From positions 121,527,741-121,591,740 of the forward strand of contig CM041465.1 of NCBI GenBank assembly GCA_023213395.1: a stretch of DNA of 64,000 bases, given 5' to 3'. Source of the stretch: Cycas panzhihuaensis. Lineage: Eukaryota > Cycadophyta. Positions within the stretch are counted from its first letter, which is position 1. Each line of letters opens with the position of its first letter. This document shows positions 43,881 to 54,576 of this stretch, piece by piece. The translations under genes were made by a program, and so were the position numbers. The notes under the pieces are model-generated. The model had not been told where the DNA came from, made no database searches, and saw only the letters and a list, made by a program, of their open reading frames with translations.

Positions 43881-44395
43881 GCCTTACAACGGTTGTACTT
43901 GATCGATTGTCAGGTATCACCTCAATGGAGTTCTTCCCCAACATTGGTAATACTACTTCATTCCCTTCATCTGACAAGGTGAAGGTTACGTCTTTCCAAC
44001 TTTGGAGACATTGGGTTTTGTATAGCCATGGTCTCCCCAATAAAGTTGGATAGGGAGTTGCACCTTTCTCCGTTTCCACAATCGTAAAATCGATCTTTAC
44101 GACAATTCCTGCCACATCCACCTTGATGTTGGCCAGTTTTCCCACGGGTCGCACCAACAATTCATTGGCTAGTTTTAACGAATAGGTTGCCGCTTCCAAC
44201 TTTGGACTCCCCAACTTTCGCCATGTCGAGGTGGGCAGTACATTCACCGCCTCCCCATCAACGATCACTCTCGGAAACTTTTCTCCCAAAACTGACATGG
44301 TTACCATCGGATCCATGTCGAACGATGGTATGACTTGTTTCAAACTTTTGGTAATTCCTCTTTGCAACACACCTCCTTTAATCCAATCAATCACA
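43881..44395 (-). pseudogene. Element F protease
   Basis: The minus strand reads DMDPMVTMSVLGEKFPRVIV, DGEAVNVLP (active-site region), STWRKLGSPKLE, LKLANELLVRP, PTLLGRPWLYKT, MLGKNSIEVIPD. It aligns along its length with protease of B, and is open from 44394 to past the domain. Asp is present, but the usual Gly-Ser/Thr is Gly-Glu-Ala. Confidence 0.85.
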
Positions 44396-46480
44396 CGAGA
44401 TGAGGAATGGTCAATCGCAATCGCTTCACTAAATTCTCCATTAGTAGCAACATTCTGGGAATATCTTCGGCTGGTAAACCTTTAAACAACTCCTCCATTT
44501 GCACCATTTGGGGTTTTACCGTTGATTCTTCTAGTAGTTTCATTGGCTCTTTTGTTTGTTTTTCGAACGTAAACATTTTTGTTTACGGCTTACCCATTGG
44601 CAGTAGGTCTTCCTCCTGGACTAAACCGTCTGACACTTGTTTTGCTTTTTTGAATCGATCCAATTCAGTTGAGGGTGTGGATATTCTTCATCCACTTTCT
44701 CTTTCTGCTTATTTTGTAATTTCACATTCTTCGTTTCTGGCACAATCGTCATTAGATTAGTTGCCTTTGCTTTACCCTTGCAATCTTCCGCTTTGTGGTC
44801 GCCACACAGCTACCACATCTGAACGGCTTTTGTTCGTATTCTAACTTCATCGGACATTCGGACTTCGATGTCCGAATCAGAGGCAGATGAGGCATCTCCC
44901 CATCTACTCTCTTCCTCGAGGGCCTGTGTCGCCCTGTTGTATACACGCCCGAGGTGGGTTGCCTCTTCCGACCTCGACCTCTGAATGCTGTTCCCCTGGA
45001 ATTGTAGAAACAATCCCTAGTTGTGTGGGTATCAACCTCACATATGTGGCACCACTTCTCTTGTTGGTGCGCCACTGCTTTTAAATTCAACTCACATTCC
45101 CGAGTGGTATGTGAGTTTTCTTCACAAATATGACACCACTTAGTCACCCTTCGGTGCTCTTTCTTCTTGGTGTCTCTTCTTCTTCCCGATTATTTCGATT
45201 TTCAATCGGGCTACCTCTTTCCTCGGCCTCTAATTCGAGACTCCTCTTCCGCTACTCCAACTGGCGGAAGGGTCGATTATCAGCCGATTCTGTCTCGACT
45301 CTCTAATCTCATCTTGCGCCTTAGCGAAGGAATCTTGTCCCCTGCACAGGCATCCATTTCCATCTCGAAATCTAATGCCAGCTCCTGAGCATTCTTGAAA
45401 GATTTCAGCGGATGAGCCTGCATCATGGCTCGCAACTTCTCATTTAGCCCTCTGACGAAGTAATTCTTCATGTTATGATCCGTAATTGTCTCATTGATCA
45501 TACTTGTCGTAATAATCTTCATTCTACTAATGTAAGTTAGGACGGATTCCCCCGGCCTCTGCCTGATTTCTCGCAATGCGATTTCCACAGCTTCATTACT
45601 CCGAAACTTTTGAAATCTCTCCTCAAATGCTTTCTTAATCTTCCCCCATGGCTCATTTTTGTTCATTTCCTTGTACCAAGCCAAGGGTACACCTCTCAAT
45701 GTACAGGCGAAGCGTGCTTTAATCTCATCCTCGTCCGTTATTTTTCTAACATCAATGAGATTCTGGAACAAATACACATGCTCTGCTGCGTCTGAAGTAT
45801 CATTGAAGATTAGTTTTCCAAAGTCTCTGTAATCGTCCATTTTGGGAGATTGCAACTTTCCCCACCGATGGTGATCTTTCCCTCCTCCGTCCTTTGGGGA
45901 TGTCTTGGGAGTGACTCTTGTTGCACTACCTTTTCCAAACAACGGATTTTTGAGCGGAGTTTTTATATGTGTAGGTTCCACTACACCTGGAACTTGTATT
46001 GTCAATGGTGTTACCGTGATATAAGATTGATCAGAACCCTTTTCGTCCGAATCTTCAAAAATCATCTCATTAGCTTGTTTTCCCAATATGCCAAGGGACC
46101 TTCCTCCGCCTTCTTATCATGTCACCTAGGTCCTTGGGCTGTCCTCCTCACGGTATACTTCCCTCTGTTAAGATTTCTTTCTGCTTTTCGTCTACTTTTG
46201 GCTTTCCTTCCAATTAAGCCAAACAAATCCTCTCGATAGGGTTTGGTGTCAATACCATCGTTCGTCATGGATTTCTTCTTCCTGGGGTGTCTGGGCTCCA
46301 CTTGCCTCAGATCCTTCAACGGACTGTCCCTTAGTCTCGTTGTTTTGCGAACTTAACCTCCTCGCCCTTCTGAGTTTTGCCTCTTTTGACCATCTCAGTG
46401 CCCTTTGTCTACTAGTCTCCTTTTCCTTAGGTGAAGTATCCTTCTGGGGCTCTTCCGACCTTGAAGGCCTTTTAGGTGGC
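44396..46480 (-). pseudogene. Element F gag with zinc knuckles
   Basis: Start at MPPKRPSRSEEPQKDTSPKE (minus, about 46480), as in B. It continues with a charged region, VTPLTIQVPGVVEPTHIKTP, and the gag core (RGVPLAWYKEMNKNEPWGKI, FVRGLNEKLRAMMQAHPLK; 45280-46086). Two clean knuckles, CHICEENSHTTREC and CHICEVDTHTTRDC, follow (45020-45140). The third is eroded and the fourth begins CGSC (about 44812-44823) with a frame change after it. FKGLPAEDIPRMLLLMENL (44391-44576) ends it. Stops and frame changes near 46100, 45280 and 44750. Confidence 0.88.
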
Positions 46481-46600
46481 ATTGGAAGGTCCCACAGTCG
46501 CCTGTGGCTTAGTTCTGACCCGCCATCACGGCGGCCTGTGGTCCTCTCGCCTTTACACATTCTTTTTCTTTGAAACCCCTAGGCCTGTCCCTCCTCAATG

Positions 46601-46620
46601 GGCGTAGGCAACGGAACCAA
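46601..46620 (-). other. Element F primer binding site
   Basis: Minus strand TTGGTTCCGTTGCCTACGCC directly after the 5' LTR. Related to the element B site; primer tRNA not certain. Confidence 0.65.
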
Positions 46621-47507
46621 TGTTGCCTTATAGATTCCGCTCCCTTGTGGCATCAATGCACTTGTCAGGGTTACACAGCTATAGTCTAGTTTTAGGACAC
46701 TGTCAACATGGTTATACACATACATTCCACATACATTCCATATATAATTCACAGAATGGTACACAGTAGTACAGAATTCAATACATATTTCAGCACATCA
46801 TCAACATACATCAAGAATGCACCAATTTCCACATAACTCTTCTTTTATTAATTCAACAGTTCATTTACATTGTGGAATGCGTTCTGAGCATTCCAAAGAA
46901 GATACGATCCTCTGTTACATATGCGTACCGGATGGTACTTATCATGCACTCATGCTCCAATCGGTGTCATGCGTCTTGTCATACGCACCTTTGCGTACTC
47001 TTGATCTCCGGCTCTCACCCTCGAGCACATGACATAGGAATGAATAACTCGGCTCTCACACTTGAGAATATGCCATAGAATTGAATCACTCGGCTCTCAC
47101 ATTGGAATGGTCCTCAAAGCACCATTAAATATGTCCCTTTGATGCCTTTTGGATGAAAGGTTATGACCCAAAGTCATAACCATACCTTTTCGTCACCAAG
47201 GTACCCTTTCACTTTAATCATTAGTTATGCACTTTAACTAATGTCTTCATTAGGTCCAGACGTCCAGACGTCGTCCTGTGCTTCCACCGGTCCCGCGTCA
47301 TCGTCGCGCTTCGCCTGCGTTCGGCTCTCGCCGCCCCGTGCACGTCATGCGCACTGTTCGTGCACGCACCGTCATACGTGCACGAATGCTTATTTCTTCA
47401 CCAAGCCTCTGCGCGCACCTCCGCACGGTTCGTACTTGCATTCCTTTGGTCAATACAACCTGTATTCCGTCTTCCTCAAGGCCTATGTGTCAAAATATGT
47501 CCCAACA
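46621..47507 (-). repeat. Element F 5' LTR
   Basis: Same ends as 41945-42838. Differs by scattered substitutions and small indels. Confidence 0.92.
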
Positions 47508-47512
47508 AGAAC

Positions 47513-48650
47513 CAAGATGGAATTAAGATCTAGAAGGATCAACCCACAAAGCAAGATGTCGAGGTCCCACAATTCAGGAAAGAACGTAGTAGAAAACCTG
47601 ACAACTATCATGGAGGAACTTTTACAACAAATCAAGAACCTTAACAGAAGATTGGAGAAACAAGAGATAGTTCCTCCTAAATTAGAATAGAATTCATATC
47701 AAGACACAAATCAAGGGAACCACGAAGGTAGGTTCAAAGAAGGGTTTGTTTTTCAGTGAAGAAATGTAAAACAAGGAGGACCAAGAAAGATCATATTAGA
47801 AAAATTCGATCTAGAAAAAACACGGGACATAAGGACATGGCCCAAATGGAAACATATTTCACAGTGAACCAGACACCAAGCATAGATATGGTGCCCATAG
47901 CCTCCTTACATGTCTATGGATGAGCTTTAAATTGGTACTATTGGTGGAAAAAGATGCAAGGACCTCAGTTAGAGGAATGGAGAAATTTTTGAATAGCCAT
48001 CATCAATCAATATGAAGACTCTTGGTCCATGAATTACTGCGCACAATTAACAAGACTGCAACAGGGATCGGTTCATGAATACACGGAACAATTTCAGATG
48101 TTACAGTGTATGGTGACATCAAACATTCCCCATGAATGTCTAAGGGAGACATCTATAAGTGGTCTTAAGGCCCCCATCAGATTCCGTGTATTAGCACAGC
48201 AACACAGAGCATTAGAAGAGATCATAAACCACACTAGATGTGTTGAAGCAGAACTAAAGGCAACCAGGCCTACCTTTGTGCAAAGAACGGATTTTGCTCC
48301 ACCACCTAACACAAACTAGCATAGATCAAGAGTTAAGTCGGACGCTCCGCTCGCAATCAAGAATACAACGGAAAATCCCACTCAACAAGAACACATACAG
48401 AAAGGTACCTATTTCAAATACGGAGGGAAATGGAACTGAGAGCACCAGTGCACAGGAAAAAAGGTATTTATGCTAAATAATGAAGAACTGGAGATACCTG
48501 AACAGACAGAAGAAGACGCAACCCCAGATCAAGAGGACAACAATGAACAAGCTGAAGCTGAATTAGATGAATTGCTAGAAATCGATACAGAGAATGTTCA
48601 AATATCTCTGCAAGCCATAATAGGTCAAAGTACAACACCTCAAACACTTT
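47513..48650 (+). pseudogene. Element D gag
   Basis: A start near 47517 (MELRSRRINPQSKMSRSHNS) is plausible. Coiled-coil-like EELLQQIKNLNRRLEKQE is followed by the gag core: LEKFDLEKTRDIRTW, WYYWWKKMQGPQLEEW, YTEQFQMLQCMVTSNIPHEC, SGLKAPIRFR. The zinc region YFKYGGKWN-stop-EHQC (about 48412-48450) has lost its first Cys residues relative to CFKCGEKWN in K. It ends QISLQAIIGQSTTPQTL before protease. Stops at 47688, 48317 and 48650. Confidence 0.87.
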
Positions 48651-48652
48651 GA

Positions 48653-50016
48653 TTTGAAGGGATGTTGAAAGGAGCCCCAATAGCGGTATTGGTAGATGGT
48701 GGGAGTACCCACAATTTTATCAACAGACAAACAACCCAAAAGCTAGGAATAAAGGTGGAACCATTAAAAACCTTCCAAGTCTCAATTGCGAACGGGAAGA
48801 TAGCACCTTGCGGAGGATTCTGTAGAAACATCAACCTGAAAATTGGTGAGTACCCATTGAACTCCAATATGTTTGCAATGCAGATAGGAGGCGTTGATAT
48901 AGTCCTAGGGGTACATTGGTTGCAAACCCTAGGAAATATAGTCACCAATTACATGACCAGAGTCATGTGCTTCCGTATAAACGACACAAAATATATACTA
49001 CATGGACATAAAAATCCACCAACACAATTAATATCATCTCACAGAATGGAAAGAATCATGCAGAAGAAAGCACCCACGTATGTAGTGTTGTGCCATAAGA
49101 TAGAAATCCAAGAAATCCCAACGGAAATGTAGTACATCTTGGATGAATATAAACAAGTGTTCGAAGAACCAAAAGGATTACCTCCAACAAGAGAATTTCA
49201 GCATGCGATTGATTTAGTCCCAGGATCAACGCCGGTGAACATAAGGCTGTATAGGCACCCATACCATGTGAGGAAAGAGATCGAGAACATAACTAGAGAA
49301 TTACTCGCTCAAGGCCATATTCGGAGTAGCATAAGCCCATTCTCATCCCCAGTGGTTATTAGCCCTAAGAAAGATGGCACAATCAGGATGTGTGTGGATT
49401 ACAGGGCACTAAATAAGTTGACGATAAAAAATTGATACCCTATCCCAAGGATCGATGACCTACTAGACGAAATACATGGAGCAAAATACTTCTTCAAGAT
49501 AGACCTCCGATCGGGATACCATGAAATTTGAATAAAAGAGGACATCTACAAGTCAACATTCACAACTCATGAGGGACTATTTGAATTCAAAGTGATGTCG
49601 TTCGGTCTAACCAACGCTCCAGCAATGTTCTAGGCCACCATGAATGCCACATTCAAGGAATTCCTAAGGAGATTCGTGCTTATCTTTTTTGACGATATCC
49701 TCATTTATAGCAAAACTTGGAGAGAATATTTGGAGCACCTGAGGTTAGTCCTAGAAATTCTAGTAAAAGGATTATTCTTTGCAAACAAGGAAAAATGCTC
49801 TTTCGGACAATAGGAACTTGAACATCTCGATCACATAATTACTCCAAATGGAATCAAGGTTGACCCCAAAAGGGTCCAAGCAATAGTTGAGTGGCCGGCA
49901 CCAAAGAATGTCACAGGAATTTGCAGCTTTTTAGGACCAACAGGATATCTCTGGAAGTTCATAAGGGGATATACGAACATAGTAACCCCACTTACGGATC
50001 TAACAAAAAAGGACGC
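48653..50016 (+). pseudogene. Element D protease and reverse transcriptase
   Basis: Protease: VLVDGGSTHNFINRQTTQKL (about 48687-48746), [108 protein letters not shown], catalytic IFFDDILIYS (49682-49712), SFLGPTGYLWKFIRGYT. One frame throughout, interrupted by stops at 49130, 49433, 49529, 49631 and 49811. These replace residues that are Gln or Arg in relatives, for example Arg in fragment M (NRYLISRI). Confidence 0.93.
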
Positions 50017-50521
50017 CTTGACATGGAACGAAATGACCGACAAAGCCTTTGAAGAACTAAAAAGGGCAATGATAAAACCCCCAATTTTGGCAGTCCCAGG
50101 ATTTTCAAAACTGTTCATCTTGGAATGGGATGCATCAGGGTTTGGCATAGGAGTTGTCTTATTACAAGACGAAAGAACAATAGCGTACGAAAGTAGGAAA
50201 TTGAATAACAGAGAAAAGCTAAAGCCCATCTACGATGAGGAGATGCTAGAAATAATGCACGCGATCAACCAATGGAGACAATATTTAATAGGCAGCCCCT
50301 TCCAGGTACGAACGGACCACGACAGTCTTAAATACTTCTTAAATCAGAAGACATTGTCAGACGAACAATAGAAGTGGGTGAGCAAACTACAAGCGTTTGA
50401 CTTCTCCATAGTGTACAAAAAAGGCAAAGACAATGTCATAGTGGATGCCCTATCAAGAATTCCAGAAGAAATTCAAGAACAACCAACACTACGTACAATA
50501 TCAGTCGCTACTCCAACATGG
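50017..50521 (+). pseudogene. Element D RNase H
   Basis: LFILEWDASGFGIGVVLLQD, IAYESRKLNNREKL, YDEEMLEIMHAINQWRQYL, VRTDHDSLKYFLNQKTLSDE, then after a stop (50369) KWVSKLQAFDFSIVYKKGKD and ALSRIPEE. Same frame as RT. The stop at 50369 lies where E and N read Gln. Confidence 0.92.
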
Positions 50522-51935
50522 TAGGAGACATTAAGGAAGGAATACGACAACGATCTGAAGCACAAACAGTTGATAGACAAAACAGGGGAGGATAAAATTG
50601 GCTTGTATGAGGTACAATAAGGAGTAATACTCAGGAAAGGAAAGATCTGCATTCCTAGAAAATCAAGGCTAAAAGACATAATATTACAAGAAGGCCATTC
50701 CACATCGATAACAGGTCACACGGGCATTGACAAGACATACGAAAAGATAAGAGCTTCATTTTACTGGAAAAGATTAAAAACAGACGTTCAGAAGTTCATG
50801 GCAGAATGTGATATTTGTCAAAGAAATAGGATTGAATGCATAAAAACTCCAGGCGTACTCCAGTCATTACCAATGCCAGAACAAAAATGGACCGAAATAT
50901 CCATGGATTTTATAACTGGCTTACTATGTTCCGAAGGGAAGGGCGCAATTCTAGTCATAGTTGATTGCCTCACCAAGTACAGCCACTTTAGAGGATTGAA
51001 ATCGACAACTAAGGCCAGCGATGTGGCAGAACTATACATGAAAGAGATCCATTGGTTACATGGCTTCCCTAAAGCAATAGTAAGTGACTGTGACCCAAAA
51101 TTTACTAGTAAATTTTGGTAGGACCTATTCAGACTTGCAGGAACAAAACTCAAGATGAGCACAACATACCACCCTCAGACTGATGGGCAAACAAAGATCG
51201 TCAATAAATGCTTAGAGGGGTACTTGAGGAACTTCTGCTCAGACAAACAAAAACAATGGCATCAATGGCTACATTTAGTAGAATGGTGGTACAACACCAC
51301 ATATCACTCTTCAACAAAAGTGACACCTTTCTAGGCTTTATATGGGTACATGCCACCATCATTATTAAACCTGGAATAGACCTTCAGGGGTCCAGGCAGT
51401 AGAAGAACATCAGAAGCAAATGGAGGAAACCATCAACAAATTGAAGGATAACTTAGAAATGGCACAAAATAGGATGAAATAGTAGGCCGATCTAAAGTGA
51501 TCTGAACAACAATTCGAGGCAGGTAACTGGGTCTTCTTACGCCTTCAGACGTACAAACAGATGTCCCTACAGAAAAGAAGCAATCAAAAGCTAACACCCA
51601 GATACTTTGGTCCTTATGAAATCATTTCCAAAATCGGTGAAGTCGCTTACCAGTTAAAACTCCCAGAAAACACGAAGATTCACAACATTTTTCATTTGTC
51701 CTGTCTGAAAAAGAAGAATAGGGAAAAGATCGTTCCTCAATCCAACATACCAAAACTCGATGACGAAGGAAAGATAACACTAGAACCCAAAGCAGTCATG
51801 CAATCTTGCACCCGATCACTCAAGTCCGAACTAATCAAAGAACACTTAATCAAATGGAAGAACCTGGATATTGAGTATGCCACATGGGAAAAAGACGAAT
51901 GGTTAAAACAGTTTCCGAACCTGACAGTGCTTTGA
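50522..51935 (+). pseudogene. Element D integrase with chromodomain
   Basis: Zinc region: GHSTSITGHTGIDKTYEKI and CDICQRNRIEC. Core: WTEISMDFITGLL (first Asp), VIVDCLTKYSHFRGL, SDCDPKFTSKFW (second Asp), TYHPQTDGQTKIVNKCLEGY, where the usual catalytic Glu position reads Lys. C-terminus: QKLTPRYFGPYEIISKIG, HNIFHLSCLKKKN, and a chromodomain, LIKWKNLDIEYATWEKDEW (about 51848-51904), natural end TGA at 51933. Stops at 50522, 50618, 51119 and 51332. A frame change lies between 51340 and 51560. Confidence 0.92.
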
Positions 51936-51948
51936 GGGCAAAGCACAA

Positions 51949-51968
51949 TCAAAGGGGAGGGGGGGACT
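51949..51968 (+). other. Element D polypurine tract
   Basis: AAAGGGGAGGGGGGGACT, directly before the 3' LTR. Confidence 0.9.
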
Positions 51969-52502
51969 TGAAGTGGTCTCTTTCAAAATCTGGCCTACTG
52001 GCCTACTTCTATGTGCTAGCTGTGGCCGACTTCTTATGATTATGTTGAGTGCATTCCTCCCTGCTCTAGCCGACTTCTTTATGTCCCAGTTTGAGTGCCT
52101 ATTTATAGGGACTTTGAGATCTTTCCAAAGCATCCATTGGTGAAGTGTCTCCTCCTTATTTTTGGCCTTAAGGCAATTGCAAATTTTTGGCCTTAGGGCT
52201 GTAATTTCTGAGGAGGATCCCCGCTTTGAAGGGTCTTGTGTTTGTTGCAGCCAGTACAGGTACTTTGTTGGAACTCTACTTATATTTTGTGACATTTTGG
52301 TATCATATTTTCCAGTATTTTGTATTTGATTTGTATTTGGAGATATAATCTTGGCATTATATATGCGAAAGGTGTCCGCCATCTATAAAATTTGCTCTAC
52401 TTGTTCTATTATTGGTAAACTCTCCCTCTCTTGTTCTATTTTTCTATGAATTTGCTCTACTCTGTTCTATTTTTCGTTCATTTGAGCAAAGGAATCGCTA
52501 CA
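51969..52502 (+). repeat. Element D 3' LTR (534 bp)
   Basis: TGAAGTGGTCTCTTTCAAAA to GGAATCGCTACA, with intact TG and CA ends. Followed by TSD CCTAC (52503-52507). Confidence 0.92.
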
Positions 52503-52507
52503 CCTAC

Positions 52508-53275
52508 GATATGTGCCTACATTAGTAGTTCAACCTTGATATCCTTGGTGATTAGGCTTTGTAGACTCTGGAATTGTTCAGTATAGGCCTATAGTAAATC
52601 GGTTTGTTATAAATGCATAAGTTCAGCGAAATAGTCTATGTTTTCAATGTCCTTGCATTGCTCTATCAGGGATGCTTTTAAGAAATCCCAATTGTAGTGT
52701 TTTGTCCCTTGATAGATTCTATTCCACTAGTGAAACCACTTAAGTGCCCTTCTGTATAAGCGAAGGTATGCCATTAGGATTTGACTTTTGTTGATGCAAC
52801 ATTCATTTGAAAATAAATTTACACTTGGATTATCCAACTGAGAATGTCTTTTTTGGATTGAACTTTTCTAGAAGGAATTTGATATCCCTGAGCCCTTGGT
52901 TTGGACTGCCTTCCCAATCCCTTTCTCGAAAGAATTTGTCCATTTTGTGGGATGGCCCTACATCATCCTTGCATTTGTCCAATCTCTTATTGAATCCCTA
53001 TATAGCTCCACTCATCATATTTCTAAGGCTCATTATATCATTCCTCATACTTACTAAGTTGTCACTTATGGCACCCACTCTGAGAGACATGTCCTTTGAT
53101 TATCGATGGTTGGTTCACCATCTTACTTGGTGCAAGTCTTTTCTCAAATCTCAACTTTGTTTTTTTTTTATATATATATATATAGTTTTGGCCCCTCTTT
53201 TCTGCTCGAAGACCATTGATCTCTATTGGGCTACTAATTTGCAATGTATTGCTCCTAAAAAGACCTCGATAATGA
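52508..53275 (-). pseudogene. Element E gag, 5' part, right of D
   Basis: The minus strand carries MDKFFRERDWEGSPNQGLRD, FLLEKFNPKKTFSVG, ILMAYLRLYRRALKWFH, HYNWDFLKASLIEQCKDIEN, and AYTEQFQSLQSLITKDIKVE, ending AHIV at the D junction. It aligns with gag of K and D, with stops and a frame change near 52820. An (AT)n tract (53168-53182) lies in the first part. Confidence 0.8.
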
Positions 53276-53288
53276 GGCTTTGATACCA
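53276..53288 (-). other. Element E primer binding site (tRNA-iMet type)
   Basis: Minus strand TGGTATCAAAGCC, two bases after the 5' LTR end. Confidence 0.88.
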
Positions 53289-53290
53289 CT

Positions 53291-53815
53291 TGTGGGAATT
53301 CCAAGGGGAATTCATTCGTCAAACACAGATAATATCTGCACACAAGACTATCTTCTAGATTTGTACAAGAAAACGAGCACGAAAAGCAAATATTGAAGTG
53401 AAAAAATATAATATCCAGTGCTTTTATGATCAAATAATATTAAAGTGAAGTAACAACAATAATGTATGTACAAAAGATACCAAACTTACAATAAGTAAAA
53501 TTGAGTCTTTAGCTTCCTCTTTGAAGTGAGGTGTCCTCCCAAAAATAGCTCCTTAAGGCCAAAAATATGGCAGATCTAGAACCCAAGTTGATGCCAAAAC
53601 CTAGGCCAGAAAGTCCTATATATTTGCGTCCAAGTCCCTATTAAGGAAGTCAACCAGAAAGATTAATTAAGTTTGACTAGAGTAATGAATCTAGTCAACT
53701 AGAATAACTAATATAAGTTGACCAGAATATGTAATAAGGTCAGCTAAAATAATTAATATAAGTTGGCTAGAATATGTAATGAAGTCGGCTAGACTTCTAG
53801 GGTAGGAATGCCACA
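53291..53815 (-). repeat. Element E 5' LTR (525 bp)
   Basis: Matches 36294-36802, same orientation. Flanked by TSD AGGTG at 53816-53820. Confidence 0.92.
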
Positions 53816-53820
53816 AGGTG

Positions 53821-54458
53821 GGTTGCAAAATATATTGAAGTATTTCATTGAGTGCCAAGGGCATCCTTGAAACAAAGTCACGCACCACATTCAACAAGTA
53901 AGGCCATATTGGATATCCACTAGAAAACTCCAAGAGACAAATTCAACTTTGATGGCGTTACTCTTAAAAGGAGTATGTAATAGCATTATTACTTGTTTTC
54001 CTATAATTTGTTGCTATTAATTTATATTGATTAGCCACTAAAGAGTGACAACATAAGGTTGAACTTGTGCAAATTAGGACCATTGAATACACAAACATTT
54101 GATGTCCATTCATCATTTCAGTGAATAAATCACCACATGGCATTTTGGCCACCCAACTGTTGTGTTATTGATTTCATTCCACTACATCATGCTTTGTTAC
54201 ATTCAATTGTGAATGAATCTGTAAGTTGACATATAAGCCAAGCTTAATGTAATGCAATATGCAGTTGTTTAGTTCCTTGTAAGCACTGTGCACATGTAGA
54301 GTAGCACAATGTAGTATTGCTTGTTCACATCATGCCAATATTTTTGATAGAAGTAAGATTTGCTATGCCCTTTTCATGTGCACCTATATATTTAAATTCT
54401 TAAGTTGTTTAAGAGTATGGAATGGTAAACTTTAATAGTTGTTTGGGTCTTCTTGCAG
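53821..54458 (+). other. Putative intron upstream of the LKR/SDH exon
   Basis: AT-rich and non-coding in appearance. It ends in a T-rich tract and TCTTCTTGCAG, a good 3' splice site at 54457-54458. No further exon of the gene is seen to the left, so this intron may include all upstream elements in the window. Confidence 0.6.
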
Positions 54459-54576
54459 CTTAGAAAGCATCTGGTTACAGCAAGCTATGTTGACAAGAGC
54501 ATGTGGGATGCAAATGAAAGAGCTAAAAATGCTGGAGTGACAATTCTGTGTGAGATGGGACTGGACCCAGGAATAG
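54459..54576 (+). CDS. LKR/SDH: Internal exon of LKR/SDH (saccharopine dehydrogenase domain)
   Basis: This is the one host-gene exon I recognise. It encodes 39 codons plus one base: LRKHLVTASYVDKSMWD, ANERAKNAGVTILCEMG and LDPGI. HLVTASYV and GLDPGID are conserved in the saccharopine dehydrogenase half of the plant bifunctional enzyme, which converts saccharopine to glutamate and alpha-aminoadipic semialdehyde in the cytosol during lysine breakdown. The exon is flanked by AG (54457-54458) and GT (54577-54578). The leftover G would complete the Asp codon of GID if the next exon starts with AT or AC. There is no stop or frame change, unlike all retroelement genes here. Neighbouring exons were not found in the window. 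It could be a pseudogene fragment, but intact sites and phase argue for a working gene with long introns. Confidence 0.82.

Larger units (their letters stand above)
41945..47507 (-). mobile_element. Tat-like derivative F, minus strand, internally deleted (5.6 kb)
   Basis: Two LTRs (left 894 bp = 3', right 887 bp = 5') of the element B family, primer site, gag, protease and integrase tail, with a perfect TSD AGAAC (41940-41944 and 47508-47512). RT, RNase H, integrase core and ORF3 are missing. It sits in the leader of element D, 79 bp after its primer site. Confidence 0.93.
41330..52502 (+). mobile_element. Chromovirus element D, plus strand, split by F
   Basis: Two LTRs (522 and 534 bp), iMet-type primer site, gag, protease, RT, RNase H, integrase, chromodomain, polypurine tract and TSD (T/C)CTAC. 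Element F sits in its leader, so without F it is about 5.6 kb, normal for a chromovirus. Coding sequence from 48029 to 51330 stays in one frame, broken only by stops. Confidence 0.93.
36294..53815 (-). mobile_element. Chromovirus element E, minus strand, split by D
   Basis: Two LTRs (left 36294-36802 = 3', right 53291-53815 = 5'), iMet primer site, polypurine tract and a perfect TSD AGGTG (36289-36293 and 53816-53820). Pol is readable but broken by stops and frameshifts. Element D interrupts gag: right of D, minus-strand gag ends at AHIV; left of D it resumes VELERNIKFRL. Without D, E is about 6.3 kb. Confidence 0.93.

Noticed and set aside
52807-53283. Plus-strand 158-codon open frame
   Set aside because: Antisense shadow of element E gag and leader, which reads as gag on the minus strand and fits the nesting.
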